Both the position numbers and the translations under genes were made by a program. From assembly GCF_014218255.1 (NCBI RefSeq), contig NZ_AP021872.1, forward strand, positions 1,116,001 through 1,180,000: a DNA stretch of 64,000 bases. The letters are read 5' to 3'. Positions 28,180 to 39,097 of this stretch are shown in pieces (position 1 is the stretch's first letter; every line of letters starts with the position of its first letter). Below the pieces are notes generated by a model. That model made no database searches. It had not been told where the DNA came from and saw nothing but the letters and a program-made list of their open reading frames with translations. Source of the DNA: Mycoavidus sp. B2-EB (GTDB lineage: Bacteria; Pseudomonadota; Gammaproteobacteria; Burkholderiales; Burkholderiaceae).

Positions 28180-28217
28180 TTCTTCTAACTTTCAATACAG
28201 AGAAGGTCGCTATTCTA

Positions 28218-28532
28218 CTATGAAATAGCCCGCGATTTGTTATCCGATAATGTATCAAATTCTTCTGGTGTGTAATCGGCAATCACCAGCGCATGAATTG
28301 CGCCTTGCATCGCATCAGCCAGTGCATCATAAATTAGGCGATGACGCGCTATCCGTGTTTTGCCAGCAAAGCGCTGCGCGACCACTGTCACGCTAAAATG
28401 CCCGCCTGACTTAGCGCCTGCATGACCAATATGCTGTGCACCGTCATCATCTACTCTTAAGTAGTTCGGTTCAAGCGCGTCACGCAACCGCGTTTCAATC
28501 AAAGCCAGCGGATTATCAGACCAAACAGACAT
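28218..28532 (-). CDS. bolA: BolA family protein
   Basis: BolA proteins pair with monothiol glutaredoxins in Fe-S handling and affect cell shape and stress response. The 104-aa protein has PLALIETRLRDALEPNYLRVDDDG, the signature HAGAKSGGHFSVTVVAQRFAGKTRIARHRLIYDAL, and IHALVIADYTPEE. It starts three bases after the yciB stop, in the usual Burkholderia order msrB-yciB-bolA. Confidence 0.92.
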   Translation of the reverse strand: MSVWSDNPLALIETRLRDALEPNYLRVDDDGAQHIGHAGAKSGGHFSVTVVAQRFAGKTRIARHRLIYDALADAMQGAIHALVIADYTPEEFDTLSDNKSRAIS

Positions 28533-28535
28533 ACA

Positions 28536-29066
28536 TTACTCACTTTTTAAATATCGGGTTAACCAAATGCTTTGGAGAATGATAAAAATAAACATCAAAG
28601 CGGTGCCACCGAAAAGCTTGAAGTTAACCCAAGTATCGGTTGAGAACTGATACGCAATCGCCAAATTTAAGCAGCCTAAGACCACAAAAAAGCCAGCCCA
28701 AGCCGAATTCAATGCGCTCCAAGCGCGCTGCGGCATGACGATTTTTTTACCCAGCATCGCTTGCATTAAATTTTTATCAAAAGCGCATCGCGAAATGATC
28801 AGAGTTAACGCAAATACCCAGTACAGGACGGTGGGTTTCCATTTGATAAACATTTCATCACGCAACAAAAGCGTCGAGCCGCCGAGCACCACAATCACCC
28901 CTAAGCTTACCCATAAAGCAGGCTCCACCTTACGATGGCGGAAGGCAACCCAGGCGATTTGCGCCAGTGTTGCAACAATTGTTACAGCAGTTGCAACAAA
29001 GATACCCCACACTTTGAAAGCCACAAAAAAAAGGGCCACAGGAAAAAGATCGAATAAGAATTTCAT
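28536..29066 (-). CDS. yciB: Intracellular septation protein A / YciB family
   Basis: This is an inner-membrane protein of the cell envelope (YciB/IspZ). It is 176 aa with about five hydrophobic helices, opening [20 protein letters not shown]. It carries the conserved [38 protein letters not shown] and [18 protein letters not shown]. Its role in division or membrane integrity is known only broadly. Confidence 0.93.
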   Translation of the reverse strand: MKFLFDLFPVALFFVAFKVWGIFVATAVTIVATLAQIAWVAFRHRKVEPALWVSLGVIVVLGGSTLLLRDEMFIKWKPTVLYWVFALTLIISRCAFDKNLMQAMLGKKIVMPQRAWSALNSAWAGFFVVLGCLNLAIAYQFSTDTWVNFKLFGGTALMFIFIILQSIWLTRYLKSE

Positions 29067-29114
29067 TGATATGTCTACAGAGTCAATTAATTGCCGTAAG
29101 GTTTAAATTTTAAG

Positions 29115-29522
29115 CTATTCAGGTTTAGGATCGAATTGTAACGCAGCTGAGTTAATACAGTAGCGTAGCCCAGTTTGCGTTGGACCATCGGTAAATACAT
29201 GCCCGAGGTGGGCTGCGCACTTCTGACAACGGACTTCAACCCGTGTCATTTGATGAGAGTGGTCGATCTTCTCTTCAATGTTCTCACTGGCCACCGGCCG
29301 ATCAAAACTTGGCCAGCCACACGTCGCATCAAATTTGGCCACAGACTCAAAAAGTGGCGTGCCACAACCCACACATTGATACACACCCGCTTGCCAATGA
29401 TCCCAGTAAGCACCGCTGAAAGCTGGCTCAGTGGCCGCTTGCCGCGTCACTTTATAGGCTATATCAGAGAGCTGTTGGCGCCATTCTTGGGCAGATTTTT
29501 TGTACGTATCTTTGGGGTCCAT
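29115..29522 (-). CDS. msrB: Peptide-methionine (R)-S-oxide reductase MsrB
   Basis: MsrB repairs methionine-R-sulfoxide in proteins using thioredoxin. It is 135 aa. Zinc ligands are Cys50/Cys53 (CVGC) and Cys99/Cys102 (CQKC). The catalytic nucleophile is Cys122 in [19 protein letters not shown] and [10 protein letters not shown] are also standard. It heads the msrB-yciB-bolA run. Confidence 0.95.
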   Translation of the reverse strand: MDPKDTYKKSAQEWRQQLSDIAYKVTRQAATEPAFSGAYWDHWQAGVYQCVGCGTPLFESVAKFDATCGWPSFDRPVASENIEEKIDHSHQMTRVEVRCQKCAAHLGHVFTDGPTQTGLRYCINSAALQFDPKPE

Positions 29523-29557
29523 AGCGCTCCTCTCACCTTAAGTTGCGTAAGCTCGCT

Positions 29558-32500
29558 TTACCCAAGCCAGCGCCGCGCGTTACGGAAAATCCTAAGCCAT
29601 GGACTATCTTCCTCCCAATGGTCAGGATGCCAGCTCATTTGCACAGTACGAAACACGCGTTCTGGATGCGGCATTAATACGGTAAACCGGCCATCAGGTG
29701 TTGTCACGCCAGTCAGGCCGGCAGGCGAGCCATTTGGATTAAACGGATAGCGCTCGGTTGGCGCACCTTCGTGATCAATATAACGCAGTGCAGTTAAATG
29801 CTGGTTGACCTCATCCAGGCGACCTTGCTGGGAGAAATCAGCATACCCTTCACCATGCGCCACTGCAACCGGCAGGCGTGCCCCCGCCATGCCTTCAAAA
29901 AATAAAGAGGGCGAGGACGGCACCTCAACCAGCGCTAGCCGCGCTTCAAATTGCTCCGATTTATTGCGTGTAAATTTAGGCCAGGCTTGTGCGCCAGGAA
30001 TCATCTCGGCCAAAGCACTCATCATTTGACAGCCATTGCATACACCCAGCGCAAAGGTATCGCCGCGCGTAAAAAACTCAGCAAACATGGCCGCCAGTGC
30101 GGTATTGAATTGGATCGTTTTGGCCCAGCCTTCGCCCGCCCCCAAAACATCGCCGTAAGAAAACCCCCCACATGCAACCAACCCAGCGAACTCAGCCAGC
30201 GTAGCCCGACCCGCTAGCAAATCGCTCATATGAACATCATACGCGGCAAAGCCAGCGCGGTCAAAAGCGTAGGCCATTTCGAGATGCGAATTCACGCCCT
30301 GCTCACGCAAAACCGCGATGCGCGGCCGCACACCGGTTGCAATAAACGGCGCAGCAATATCCTCCGCAGGATTAAAAGGCAGCTGCACCGATAAACCCGG
30401 ATCATCGGTCGCCAGCAAGGTGTCGTACTCACTATCTGCGCACAGCGGATTATCCCGCAAACGCGCGATGCGCCAGCTTGGCTCGCTCCATGCGCGTTGC
30501 AACTCGGCCCGTGGAGCACTAAAGACTTTCTTGGTATCGCGCCAAATCTCAATGGTGTCTTCTGCATTGGGTTTGCCAATCACATGACTACATGCAGCCA
30601 ATTCTTGTTCGCGTAAAAGAGCAAAAACAGCATCTCGATCTTGAGCGCGCACTTGTATCACCGCACCGAGCTCTTCCGTAAAGAGCGCTCGCAAAGTTTG
30701 CTCTTCGCGCCGACCGGCGATTTGCTGCGCCCAATTTTTGGCATCGCCATAATCGGATTCATGGCCAGCCTCTAGCATCAGCATATCGATATTCAGCGAT
30801 ACACCCATATGGCCCGCAAATGCCATTTCGCAGACCGTGGTAAAGAAGCCACCATCCGAGCGGTCGTGATAGGCTAATAATTTGCGTTGCGCATTCAGTC
30901 GTTGGATTGCCGTAAAAAAACGCTGCAAATCTTGCGGATCATCCAGGTCTGGCGTTGTATCACCGATTTGTTGCGTAATCTGCGCTAAGATACTGCCCCC
31001 CAGCCGGTGACGCGCCCGCCCCAAATCAATCGCGATCAATATCGTCTCACCTTTTTCTTCAGCGCACCGCAATTGAGGGGTCAGGTGATTGCGTATATCT
31101 GTTACCGGTGCAAACGCAGAAATAATCAGCGAAACCGGGGCTGTCACTTCTTTATGAACCCCGTTGTCTTGCCATTGGGTGCGCATCGATAATGAATCTT
31201 TGCCTACCGGAATGCTCATACCCAGCGCTGGACATAGCTCAAGACCAATCGCACGCACCGTATCGTAGAGCGCTGCATCTTCACCCGGGCTGCCACAGGC
31301 AGCCATCCAGTTAGCCGAGAGCTTAACCTCAGTCAAGGCTGCAACCGGTGCGGCAGCAAGGTTAGTAATCGCTTCGCCTAGCGCAATCCGGCCAGAGGCT
31401 GGCGCATTGATGACCGCGAGCGGCGCACGCTCTGCCATCGTCATCGCTTCGCCCCGGTAGCCGGCGTAGTCTAGTGCTGTAATCGCGCAGTCGGCAACCG
31501 GTACTTGCCATGGACCCACCATTTGATCGCGCACAGATAAACCGCCCACCGTGCGGTCACCAATTGTAATTAAAAACGATTTACTCGCTACGCTCGGGTG
31601 CTTAAGCACAGCCAAAGCAATCTCCGCTAGCGCTAGTCCAGTTAATTCGAGCGGCGCTAAGAGCGGTTGCGTGCGACTGACTTGGCGCTGCATCTGCGGC
31701 GCTTTGCCAAATAAGATATCCATTGGCAAATCTACTGGCGACGCCAATGCCGGCTCTTGCCGCTTGCCGTCGGTCAGTTGCAAATGCTGCTCATCAGTGG
31801 CTACGCCAACCACGGCAAACGGGCAGCGTTCGCGTATGCACATGGCTTCAAAGACTTGAAGCGCAGTGGGAGAAATCGCCAGAACATAACGCTCTTGGGC
31901 CTCATTACTCCATATTTCACGAGGCGATAGGCCACTTTCCTCTAGCGGCACTGCGTTGAGTTCAAAACGCGCGCCTTTTTTTGCCCCTTCCACTAACTCA
32001 GGCAAGGCATTGGATAATCCTCCAGCGCCCACATCATGAATACTCAGAATCGGATTATCTGCGCCCAGCTGCCAGCAAGCATTAATCACTTCTTGCGCCC
32101 GACGTTGCATCTCAGGGTTACCACGCTGGACAGAATCGAAATCAAGCTCAGCAGTGTTAGCGCCAGTTGCCATTGAACTCGCCGCCCCGCCCCCCATGCC
32201 AATCCGCATTCCGGGCCCGCCAATTTGCACCAGCAACGTCTTTGCAGGAAAATCAATTTTATGCGTGAGCTCATCGGCAATATTACCGATTCCGCCCGCA
32301 ATCATAATCGGCTTATGGTAGCCGCGCATGCGTTGCGCAACATTTTGCTCATACACACGGAAATAGCCGCCCAAGTTAGGTCGGCCAAATTCATTATTGA
32401 AGGCAGCCGCACCAAGCGGGCCGTCAATCATAATTTGTAATGGCGAAGCAATTTGGGAGGGCCGACCATAGGGCATAGGCATGTCGGTAGCATGCCCTGT

Positions 32501-33616
32501 ACTCAGCGGTTGCGCTACATCGCGGGTGTTTTCCCAAGCTGCAACAGCGCCGGGCAAATGGAGATTCGATACGGAAAAACCCGCTAGCCCAGCTTTAGGC
32601 CGAGCTCCACGGCCGGTTGCGCCTTCATCCCGAATCTCGCCGCCCGCACCGGTTGCCGCGCCCTGAAAAGGTGAAATTGCCGTTGGATGATTGTGCGTTT
32701 CAACCTTCATCAAGGTATGCAGCACCCCTTCACTGCGTTGATAGCACTGCGACTCGCCTTGCGCAAACCAACGTTGTGCCTGCGCGCCTGCCATCACCGC
32801 CGCATTATCTGAATACGCAACAATCGTGCCTTGCGGATGTAAGGCATGCGTATTTTTGATCATCTCAAATAGAGAATAATCCTGCGGCTCACCCTCAATC
32901 GTCCAGCGCGCATTAAAAATTTTATGCCGGCAATGCTCACTATTCGCCTGCGCGAACATCATTAATTCAACGTCGGTGGGATTGCGGCCCAGTTGCCCAA
33001 AAGCAGCCACCAGATAATCAATTTCATCCGCCGTCAGGGCCAGGCCAAGCGCTAGATTAGCCTCTTCAAGGGCTTGCCGGCCCTGGCCAAGATCAATGCT
33101 CTGTAAGGGGTGTGCGGGTAACTCATCGAACAAATGTTGTGCTTCAGCCCGGCTTGTCACCACGCTCTCGGTCATCCGATCATGCAAAACATCCGCAATC
33201 GCTGCGCGCGTTTTCTCGGATAATGCCCGATTGCCGCCAAACCATAGGTTACCTGCTTTAAGCACCATCTCATATTCGATGCCACGCTCAATACGGTGTA
33301 CCGTTTGTAAGCCGCAATGACGTGCAATTTCAGTGGCTTTGCTAGCCCAGGGCGAGATTGTGCCAAAACGTGGAATGACTAAAAAATTTTGACTCTCTTG
33401 AGCGTCTTTGGGCATCACAGGTACGCCATAATGCAACAGCGCTTCAACGCGCGCTGCATCCTGGGTCGTAAGTGGAGCAGTACTGTGCACCAAATGGAGA
33501 TAGCGCGCCCGCAAATCGCAGATATTAGAATCTATCGCTTGCAGCTTTTGCAGTTGCTGCGCACAACGAAAACTAGACAGCGCCAAAGAACCAGGGAAAT
33601 ATGAGAGGTGAGCCAT
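29558..33616 (-). CDS. purL: Phosphoribosylformylglycinamidine synthase PurL
   Basis: PurL catalyses the fourth step of purine synthesis (FGAR to FGAM). The start [16 protein letters not shown] gives 1352 aa, the normal long proteobacterial form. Fifty upstream in-frame codons look non-coding. Two AIR-synthase-like halves are present: [39 protein letters not shown] and the second-half PVGKDSLSM. The C-terminal glutaminase domain has [15 protein letters not shown] and nucleophile Cys in [12 protein letters not shown], ending [12 protein letters not shown]. The ribosome site is weak. It is divergent from pgi. Confidence 0.97.
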   Translation of the reverse strand: MAHLSYFPGSLALSSFRCAQQLQKLQAIDSNICDLRARYLHLVHSTAPLTTQDAARVEALLHYGVPVMPKDAQESQNFLVIPRFGTISPWASKATEIARHCGLQTVHRIERGIEYEMVLKAGNLWFGGNRALSEKTRAAIADVLHDRMTESVVTSRAEAQHLFDELPAHPLQSIDLGQGRQALEEANLALGLALTADEIDYLVAAFGQLGRNPTDVELMMFAQANSEHCRHKIFNARWTIEGEPQDYSLFEMIKNTHALHPQGTIVAYSDNAAVMAGAQAQRWFAQGESQCYQRSEGVLHTLMKVETHNHPTAISPFQGAATGAGGEIRDEGATGRGARPKAGLAGFSVSNLHLPGAVAAWENTRDVAQPLSTGHATDMPMPYGRPSQIASPLQIMIDGPLGAAAFNNEFGRPNLGGYFRVYEQNVAQRMRGYHKPIMIAGGIGNIADELTHKIDFPAKTLLVQIGGPGMRIGMGGGAASSMATGANTAELDFDSVQRGNPEMQRRAQEVINACWQLGADNPILSIHDVGAGGLSNALPELVEGAKKGARFELNAVPLEESGLSPREIWSNEAQERYVLAISPTALQVFEAMCIRERCPFAVVGVATDEQHLQLTDGKRQEPALASPVDLPMDILFGKAPQMQRQVSRTQPLLAPLELTGLALAEIALAVLKHPSVASKSFLITIGDRTVGGLSVRDQMVGPWQVPVADCAITALDYAGYRGEAMTMAERAPLAVINAPASGRIALGEAITNLAAAPVAALTEVKLSANWMAACGSPGEDAALYDTVRAIGLELCPALGMSIPVGKDSLSMRTQWQDNGVHKEVTAPVSLIISAFAPVTDIRNHLTPQLRCAEEKGETILIAIDLGRARHRLGGSILAQITQQIGDTTPDLDDPQDLQRFFTAIQRLNAQRKLLAYHDRSDGGFFTTVCEMAFAGHMGVSLNIDMLMLEAGHESDYGDAKNWAQQIAGRREEQTLRALFTEELGAVIQVRAQDRDAVFALLREQELAACSHVIGKPNAEDTIEIWRDTKKVFSAPRAELQRAWSEPSWRIARLRDNPLCADSEYDTLLATDDPGLSVQLPFNPAEDIAAPFIATGVRPRIAVLREQGVNSHLEMAYAFDRAGFAAYDVHMSDLLAGRATLAEFAGLVACGGFSYGDVLGAGEGWAKTIQFNTALAAMFAEFFTRGDTFALGVCNGCQMMSALAEMIPGAQAWPKFTRNKSEQFEARLALVEVPSSPSLFFEGMAGARLPVAVAHGEGYADFSQQGRLDEVNQHLTALRYIDHEGAPTERYPFNPNGSPAGLTGVTTPDGRFTVLMPHPERVFRTVQMSWHPDHWEEDSPWLRIFRNARRWLG

Positions 33617-33854
33617 GTAAGAGATGTGTAGAGCGGCGTGCGATGCACCACAAGGCAGACAAACCCTAATTATACCTTCAATCTGTCGTGTGGCCGAGAG
33701 CCTGATCACAAAAACGGTAGCGCATCCGCATAAATAGTCGAGCGCGCACACTTTTAAATAGGCCAAATATCTTAACCATACTAGGTGCTAGAGGTGACAA
33801 GATAGATGAGTGCGCTAAAATCACTCTTCTTCTTAACTGGCGTTTCGCCCTATC

Positions 33855-35474
33855 ATGCCGCTCAAATCACTTGCTGCTTGGACAGCACTTAAAGCCCATT
33901 ACCCCACTATTTGCAACCAGCAAATGCGCTCTTGGTTTGCTGCGGAAAATGACCTTGCGCCAACGCGCGCGCAGCGTTTTACGCTGCAAAGCAGTGGCAT
34001 CACGCTTGATTTTTCAAAAAATCGCATCACCGATGAGACGCTCAAGCTGCTCGTGCAACTGGCTTATGAAGCGGGCGTGCCAGCAGCGCGTGACGCTATG
34101 TTTGTCGGCGAGATGGTGAATCCGACAGAAGCCCGTGCAGCGCTACACACGGCCCTCCGCGCGACCGATCCGCATGCGCCTTATGCCGCTCAGATTAAGC
34201 AAGAATGGGACAAAATGGCGGCTTTTGCGCATCAAGTGCGTCATCAACAATGGCTTGGCCATACGGGCAAACCGATTCAACATATTGTTAATATCGGCAT
34301 CGGTGGCTCGGATCTCGGGCCCAAAATGGTTTGCCACGCTCTGCATCCATTGGGAAATCCTAAGTTATCGATGCACTTTGTCTCGAACGTGGATGGCGCA
34401 GATTTACAACGTGTGCTGGCCCAAATCGATCCTGCGACAACCCTTGCCATCATTGTCTCAAAGACATTTACCACGCTTGAAACGATGACGAATGCGCACT
34501 CATTGCGCAGTTGGCTGCTGCGCAATGGTGTGCCCGAAGCTAAGCTTAGGCAGCATTGGGTAGGAGTTTCTGCCGACCCGGCTAAGGCGATGCAATTTGG
34601 CATCGCCCCCGAGCATATTTTTAAAATTTGGGACTGGGTAGGAGGCCGTTACTCACTCTGGTCAGCCGTGGGCTTGTCAGCCCTGCTCTACATTGGGCCG
34701 ATGCATTTTGCTGAGCTACTGGCTGGCGCCGCGCAGATGGATCAGCATTTTCGCGAAGCGCCGCTAACCCGTAATTTGCCGACTATTTTGGCTTTACTCG
34801 GTATTTGGTATCGAAATTTTTTTGGCGCGCCAAGCTATTCAATTGCACCTTATGCCGAGGCTTTACGTTATTTTCCGGCTTATTTACAACAGTTGGAGAT
34901 GGAAAGTAATGGCAAATCCGTGTGTTTAGACGGCTCTCTTGCCGACTATGAAACCGCCCCAATCTTATGGGGCGAAACCGGAACTAACGGACAACATGCA
35001 TTTTTCCAGATGTTGCATCAAGGTTCTACGATGGTGCCGGTTGATTTCATTATCTCGCTCACGCCTGAGCATAAGCTTGCCAACCACCACCCTCGACTCC
35101 TGGCGAATTGCTTCGCGCAAAGCCAAGCGTTAATGCTTGGTCGCACGCCGCAGGCTGCCCAGCAACTGATTAGGCCTGAGCAACAAGCGTTGCTCCCTCA
35201 TTTAACGTTTGCGGGTAATCGACCCAGTAACACGCTTATGCTTGATGCCCTCACGCCACATACATTGGGGGCGTTAATTGCCCTGTATGAACATAAAACA
35301 CTGGTACAAGCCACGATTTGGAAGATTAACCCTTTCGACCAATGGGGAGTCGAACTTGGCAAACAACTGAGTGCCGTGATTGAAAATGATTTAGTCACGC
35401 AAAAGGTGAATCAGGCACACGATTCATCAACGCGCGCATTAATCGCCCACGCACTGCGCATAGCGCATCTATAA
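33855..35474 (+). CDS. pgi: Glucose-6-phosphate isomerase
   Basis: Pgi interconverts glucose-6-phosphate and fructose-6-phosphate. It is 539 aa. Motifs are [13 protein letters not shown], the [13 protein letters not shown] phosphate loop, [25 protein letters not shown] and the C-terminal signature [12 protein letters not shown]. The gene is followed after nine bases by the flavin oxidase gene, so the two are probably co-transcribed. Confidence 0.97.
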   Translation: MPLKSLAAWTALKAHYPTICNQQMRSWFAAENDLAPTRAQRFTLQSSGITLDFSKNRITDETLKLLVQLAYEAGVPAARDAMFVGEMVNPTEARAALHTALRATDPHAPYAAQIKQEWDKMAAFAHQVRHQQWLGHTGKPIQHIVNIGIGGSDLGPKMVCHALHPLGNPKLSMHFVSNVDGADLQRVLAQIDPATTLAIIVSKTFTTLETMTNAHSLRSWLLRNGVPEAKLRQHWVGVSADPAKAMQFGIAPEHIFKIWDWVGGRYSLWSAVGLSALLYIGPMHFAELLAGAAQMDQHFREAPLTRNLPTILALLGIWYRNFFGAPSYSIAPYAEALRYFPAYLQQLEMESNGKSVCLDGSLADYETAPILWGETGTNGQHAFFQMLHQGSTMVPVDFIISLTPEHKLANHHPRLLANCFAQSQALMLGRTPQAAQQLIRPEQQALLPHLTFAGNRPSNTLMLDALTPHTLGALIALYEHKTLVQATIWKINPFDQWGVELGKQLSAVIENDLVTQKVNQAHDSSTRALIAHALRIAHL

Positions 35475-35483
35475 TGACGGCTT

Positions 35484-36803
35484 ATGGATATTATTGTTAT
35501 TGGCGCTGGCATCGCTGGCATCACCACGGCTTACAGCCTGCATACCGCCGGTCACCGTGTTTGCGTCATTGAACGACAAACAACGGTTGCCCAAAAAGCC
35601 AGTTTTGGCCACGGCGGCGTCATCTTACCCACACCATTTGATACTTGGTTCGGTCCAGAGCTTTCGTTTAGCTCATGGCCCGCTTGGTTGGGTGGAGAAT
35701 CTACGCGAGTGCGCTTTAGCAAAAATCTGCGGAATTGCAGTTGGACCCGCCGCTTTTTCAAGCAACCTAGCAGCGAGCAGTGTCTAGCGCGCTATGCTCG
35801 CCTCAAACCTCTGATCGATCTATCTTCTCTTACGCTGGCAGAAATTGAAACCCGCCATGCATTTGAGTTTGAGCAAAGAACCGGTATTTTGCATTTATTT
35901 CGGCATGCTTCCGAGCTTAAGAGAATCGCACCCGCGCTCTTATTTTTGAAACAGCACGAACATCCGTACCAATTGCTTAATGCCGAAGAATGCTACCAAG
36001 CAGAGCCTTCGATACCGCTGCAGCCGCCACTTGCAGGCGGCATCTTGTTACCCGATGATCGCAGTGCGAATTGCCCGCTTTTTGCAAAACAGCTGAAGCA
36101 AGTACTTGAAGAAGCGGGGGTACGTTTTTTACTTGGCCGCAAAGTTGCACGCATTGATCCTGCGCTAGCGCGAGTTGAGCTCGAGCCACCGCATCACCAT
36201 TCTGCTAGCGCTTTAAGCAGCTTGCCCAACCAGACGTTTGAAAGCATGACAGCCGATGCGATTGTGCTTACAGCGGGCACTGGCAGCTTGCCATTGCTGG
36301 CCCAGGCTGGGGTACGCTTACCGTTGCAACTGATGCAGCTGCATACCATCATTGCTCCAATTGCTTATGAAGAGCGTGCGCCTCATCTCACGCTGATTGA
36401 TACGGTACAGCATATTACGATGGCACGTTTCAATAATCGGCTGCGCGTGGCTGGCGGCATTGTAGGCCCTCGCCTTAAGCAAGCTCAATTCAACCTAAAT
36501 CACACACTGCGCCAACAAACCCTGAATAAAGTAGCGCACGCTGTGCACAATTGGCTGCCCGGGATCACTAAACTGTCCACCGGCAGTTATTGGGATGGCC
36601 AGAAGCTTTTATCGCCCGATGGCTTGCCAATTGTAGGAGCCACGGCTCATCCACGGCTTTGGGTTAATCTCGCCCATGGGCCAGTAGGCTGGGCGCTGAC
36701 TTGCGGGGCCGCGAAGGCATTAGCGGATCAACTCACGGGCCAGGCTTGTGAGCTCGATGCGGATACGTTGATGGCGCTCTCGCCTACACGTTTTGAGCGC
36801 TAG
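35484..36803 (+). CDS. FAD-dependent D-amino-acid dehydrogenase (DadA-like)
   Basis: This is a DAO-superfamily flavoprotein that probably deaminates D-amino acids into the quinone pool. The N-terminal dinucleotide fold is MDIIVIGAGIAGITTAYSLHTAGH with the acidic end of the motif in VCVIERQ. HGGVILPTPFDTWFGP, DGLPIVGATAHPRLWVNLAHGPVGWALTCGAAKALAD and the middle substrate domain match the DadA subgroup. At 439 aa it is normal in length. Substrate preference cannot be assigned. It sits behind pgi and ahead of a hairpin terminator. Confidence 0.87.
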   Translation: MDIIVIGAGIAGITTAYSLHTAGHRVCVIERQTTVAQKASFGHGGVILPTPFDTWFGPELSFSSWPAWLGGESTRVRFSKNLRNCSWTRRFFKQPSSEQCLARYARLKPLIDLSSLTLAEIETRHAFEFEQRTGILHLFRHASELKRIAPALLFLKQHEHPYQLLNAEECYQAEPSIPLQPPLAGGILLPDDRSANCPLFAKQLKQVLEEAGVRFLLGRKVARIDPALARVELEPPHHHSASALSSLPNQTFESMTADAIVLTAGTGSLPLLAQAGVRLPLQLMQLHTIIAPIAYEERAPHLTLIDTVQHITMARFNNRLRVAGGIVGPRLKQAQFNLNHTLRQQTLNKVAHAVHNWLPGITKLSTGSYWDGQKLLSPDGLPIVGATAHPRLWVNLAHGPVGWALTCGAAKALADQLTGQACELDADTLMALSPTRFER

Positions 36804-36817
36804 ATAACAAAAGACAA

Positions 36818-36844
36818 GGGGCCTAGCTTTAGCGGCCAGGCCCC
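36818..36844 (+). terminator. Hairpin after the DadA-like gene
   Basis: GGGGCCT, 13-base loop, AGGCCCC, 15 bases past the stop codon and before the convergent ppiD. There is no strong U tract, so its efficiency is uncertain. Confidence 0.5.
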
Positions 36845-36875
36845 AATATGAGGAAGGTGCTGCTTTCTGTTGGTT

Positions 36876-38792
36876 TTATTCGCCAGCAGCCGCTTTTTCT
36901 GTTTCGTAAATTTTGACTTTTGAGCGCGCACGTAGCGATGCAAGATACGCGTTTAACTCAAGCTGCCCGGTCAACTGCGCCAATTGCTGCTGCAAAGCGG
37001 TAAGCCGTTGCGGCTCAATCGCGGGGGGTGCGCTGAGCGACTCGACACGATAAATCGCATAAATTCCCCCCCCTAGTATCGCGCTCACGTATTGCGGCAG
37101 TTGTTGCGTATCCGCTTTGAAGATGGCGCTCACGGCCGCAGGCGTTAACCCTTTCGCGCCAGCTAGCGAGAGCTGAATCACGGGCGAAAAACCCTCAACC
37201 GACTTAGAGTGCCGCAAATGAGTCAGCTTTTCTTCGCCCGCCTTACGCGCCAATTCAGCCGCTTGTAGCAACGTTACTTTCTGCCGCACGCCCTGCTTAA
37301 CCGCTTCAAACGGTAGCACTGACGCTGGCTTGTGCGCTGTGACATGCGCCGCAATCAACGTATTGTCGCCCACATCAATGGCCGCTGTATTATGTTTGCC
37401 TTTAAGTGTTTCACTATCAAATACCGCCGCCAGAAATTGGGGGTTAGCCAACGCAGGAACCGCCGCCGGCGCTGGCATCGCTTGCCGCGCCACGGTCGCT
37501 GTTTGCAGCACTAAATTAAATTTCTCAGCCGCTGGCGCCAGACTGTTAGTCTGTTCATAGACTAAGTTAGAAAACTGATCCGCCGCAGCAGCAAAGCGCT
37601 GCGCAGCTTGCTGCTTTTTCAAGTCACTGAGCAGGCTCTCTTTGACTTCACTCAAGGGCCGGGTCTGTGCGGGTTTAATCTCCGTCACTTTAATAATATG
37701 GTAGCCAAAATCCGACTGCACCAAGCCGCTCATTTCATTTTGCTTGAGCTTAAACGCCGCCTCTTCGAATGGCTTGACCATCATGCCCACACTAAAATAA
37801 CCCAGATCGCCACCTCTGGCTGCAGAGCCAGGGTCCTGAGATTCCTTCCGCGCAATTTCGGCGAATTGTCCGGGTTGCTTGCGTAGTTGGGCCAGCAACG
37901 CTTCCGCTTTTGCTTTCGCCTTAGGAGCCGCTTTAGCGTCGTCTTTAGGTATCGCAATCAGGATATGGCTAGCGCGCACTTGCTTAGCCGTTTGATAAGC
38001 TGCGAGGTTATCTTGATAGGCTTTTTTCAGCTCGTCTTCGCTTGGCGCGATGCTAGCGGAAAGTATCTCAGCGCTTAAAACTACGTAACTTATCGTAGCG
38101 GTTTCCGGCGTTTCGAATTCTTGCTGATGCGCATCATAATATTGCTTTAATTGCTCCTCAGTCAGTTTCACTTCCGCACTATAATCCAGTGGATGAAAAG
38201 CCAATTCGCGCACTTTGCGCTGCTGCATCGATAACTGAGCTAACTGCTCCGCCGAACTCTTGGGCGCTAGAGCACTCGCTTCAATACTATCGCTAATCTG
38301 AGCGATCGCTAAACTGCGGCGCACGCGAGCGTCAAATTGCTCAGGTGTCATGCCCTGTTTGGCCAGAAGTTCACGATATTGTTCGGTATCGATTGACCCA
38401 TCTGATTTACGCAATGCTCCAAGCGCTGGAATGTCTAAAATGGTTTGACGCACAGCTTCATCAGAGGCGCTTAAGCGCCGACGCTTTGCTTCATCAGCCA
38501 AGATCCGTTGCTGAATCAAGCTATCTAGCAGAATCCGGCGCAGCACAGGCGTATCCACTGCCGCTGTATCAACGGCCCCACCAAACATTTCGCGCATCCG
38601 CTCAAGCTGCTCTTTCAGGAGCGCATCGTATTCTTGCCGCGTTATCTTGGAGCCGCCTACTTCGGCTACATTAGCGCTATTATCAAAAAACCCGCGAAAA
38701 CCTTGCACGCCGACCAAGCCAAGGCCCGGCACGATAAGCAAAGCCAAGAAGACCAGCATGAGACGTTTGTGATTGCGAATGAAGTCGAACAT
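36876..38792 (-). CDS. ppiD: Periplasmic folding chaperone / peptidyl-prolyl isomerase PpiD
   Basis: PpiD is an inner-membrane-anchored periplasmic chaperone at the Sec exit. It opens [28 protein letters not shown] with one anchor helix. A SurA-like N-terminal chaperone domain follows ([21 protein letters not shown]). A parvulin domain lies around 265-370: [50 protein letters not shown] and [10 protein letters not shown]. It is 638 aa, matching the family. It lies near lon/clpXP, the usual genome neighbourhood. Confidence 0.95.
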   Translation of the reverse strand: MFDFIRNHKRLMLVFLALLIVPGLGLVGVQGFRGFFDNSANVAEVGGSKITRQEYDALLKEQLERMREMFGGAVDTAAVDTPVLRRILLDSLIQQRILADEAKRRRLSASDEAVRQTILDIPALGALRKSDGSIDTEQYRELLAKQGMTPEQFDARVRRSLAIAQISDSIEASALAPKSSAEQLAQLSMQQRKVRELAFHPLDYSAEVKLTEEQLKQYYDAHQQEFETPETATISYVVLSAEILSASIAPSEDELKKAYQDNLAAYQTAKQVRASHILIAIPKDDAKAAPKAKAKAEALLAQLRKQPGQFAEIARKESQDPGSAARGGDLGYFSVGMMVKPFEEAAFKLKQNEMSGLVQSDFGYHIIKVTEIKPAQTRPLSEVKESLLSDLKKQQAAQRFAAAADQFSNLVYEQTNSLAPAAEKFNLVLQTATVARQAMPAPAAVPALANPQFLAAVFDSETLKGKHNTAAIDVGDNTLIAAHVTAHKPASVLPFEAVKQGVRQKVTLLQAAELARKAGEEKLTHLRHSKSVEGFSPVIQLSLAGAKGLTPAAVSAIFKADTQQLPQYVSAILGGGIYAIYRVESLSAPPAIEPQRLTALQQQLAQLTGQLELNAYLASLRARSKVKIYETEKAAAGE

Positions 38793-38890
38793 AGAAGTGA
38801 AAGATCAGAGAAGCGAGAGCCGAAGATGGGATCATTTTGCCCAGCAAGAACTTCGGGGCGAGTCATTCTAAAATACTTCTGTGATGGGAT

Positions 38891-38966
38891 TGGTGGGTGC
38901 TGAGAGGCTCGAACTCCCGACCTAAGCCTTGTAAGGGCTCCGCTCTACCAACTGAGCTAAGCACCC
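38891..38966 (-). tRNA. tRNA-Val (anticodon UAC)
   Basis: Acceptor GGGTGCT pairs with AGCACCC. The anticodon loop CTTACAA gives UAC, T loop TTCGAGC, discriminator A and encoded CCA. It lies between ppiD and lon. Confidence 0.96.
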
Positions 38967-39097
38967 AATTCCATCGGAGACTATAGCAAGATTGCAGCAA
39001 AACTCTACTTAATCTGCAACCTTGCAAAGACGATTAGTTTACCGCATTCTGTTTAAGCTGACCAGCCCTAAAAGACCGGAAAACCAAAAATTTCTGA

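Noticed and set aside
27825-28180. Possible tmRNA (ssrA), because a tRNA-like 3' end follows a structured ~300-nt RNA
   Set aside because: Both ends form a normal tRNA-Ile(CAU) and the middle carries group I P3-P8 pairings; no tag-peptide reading frame fits.
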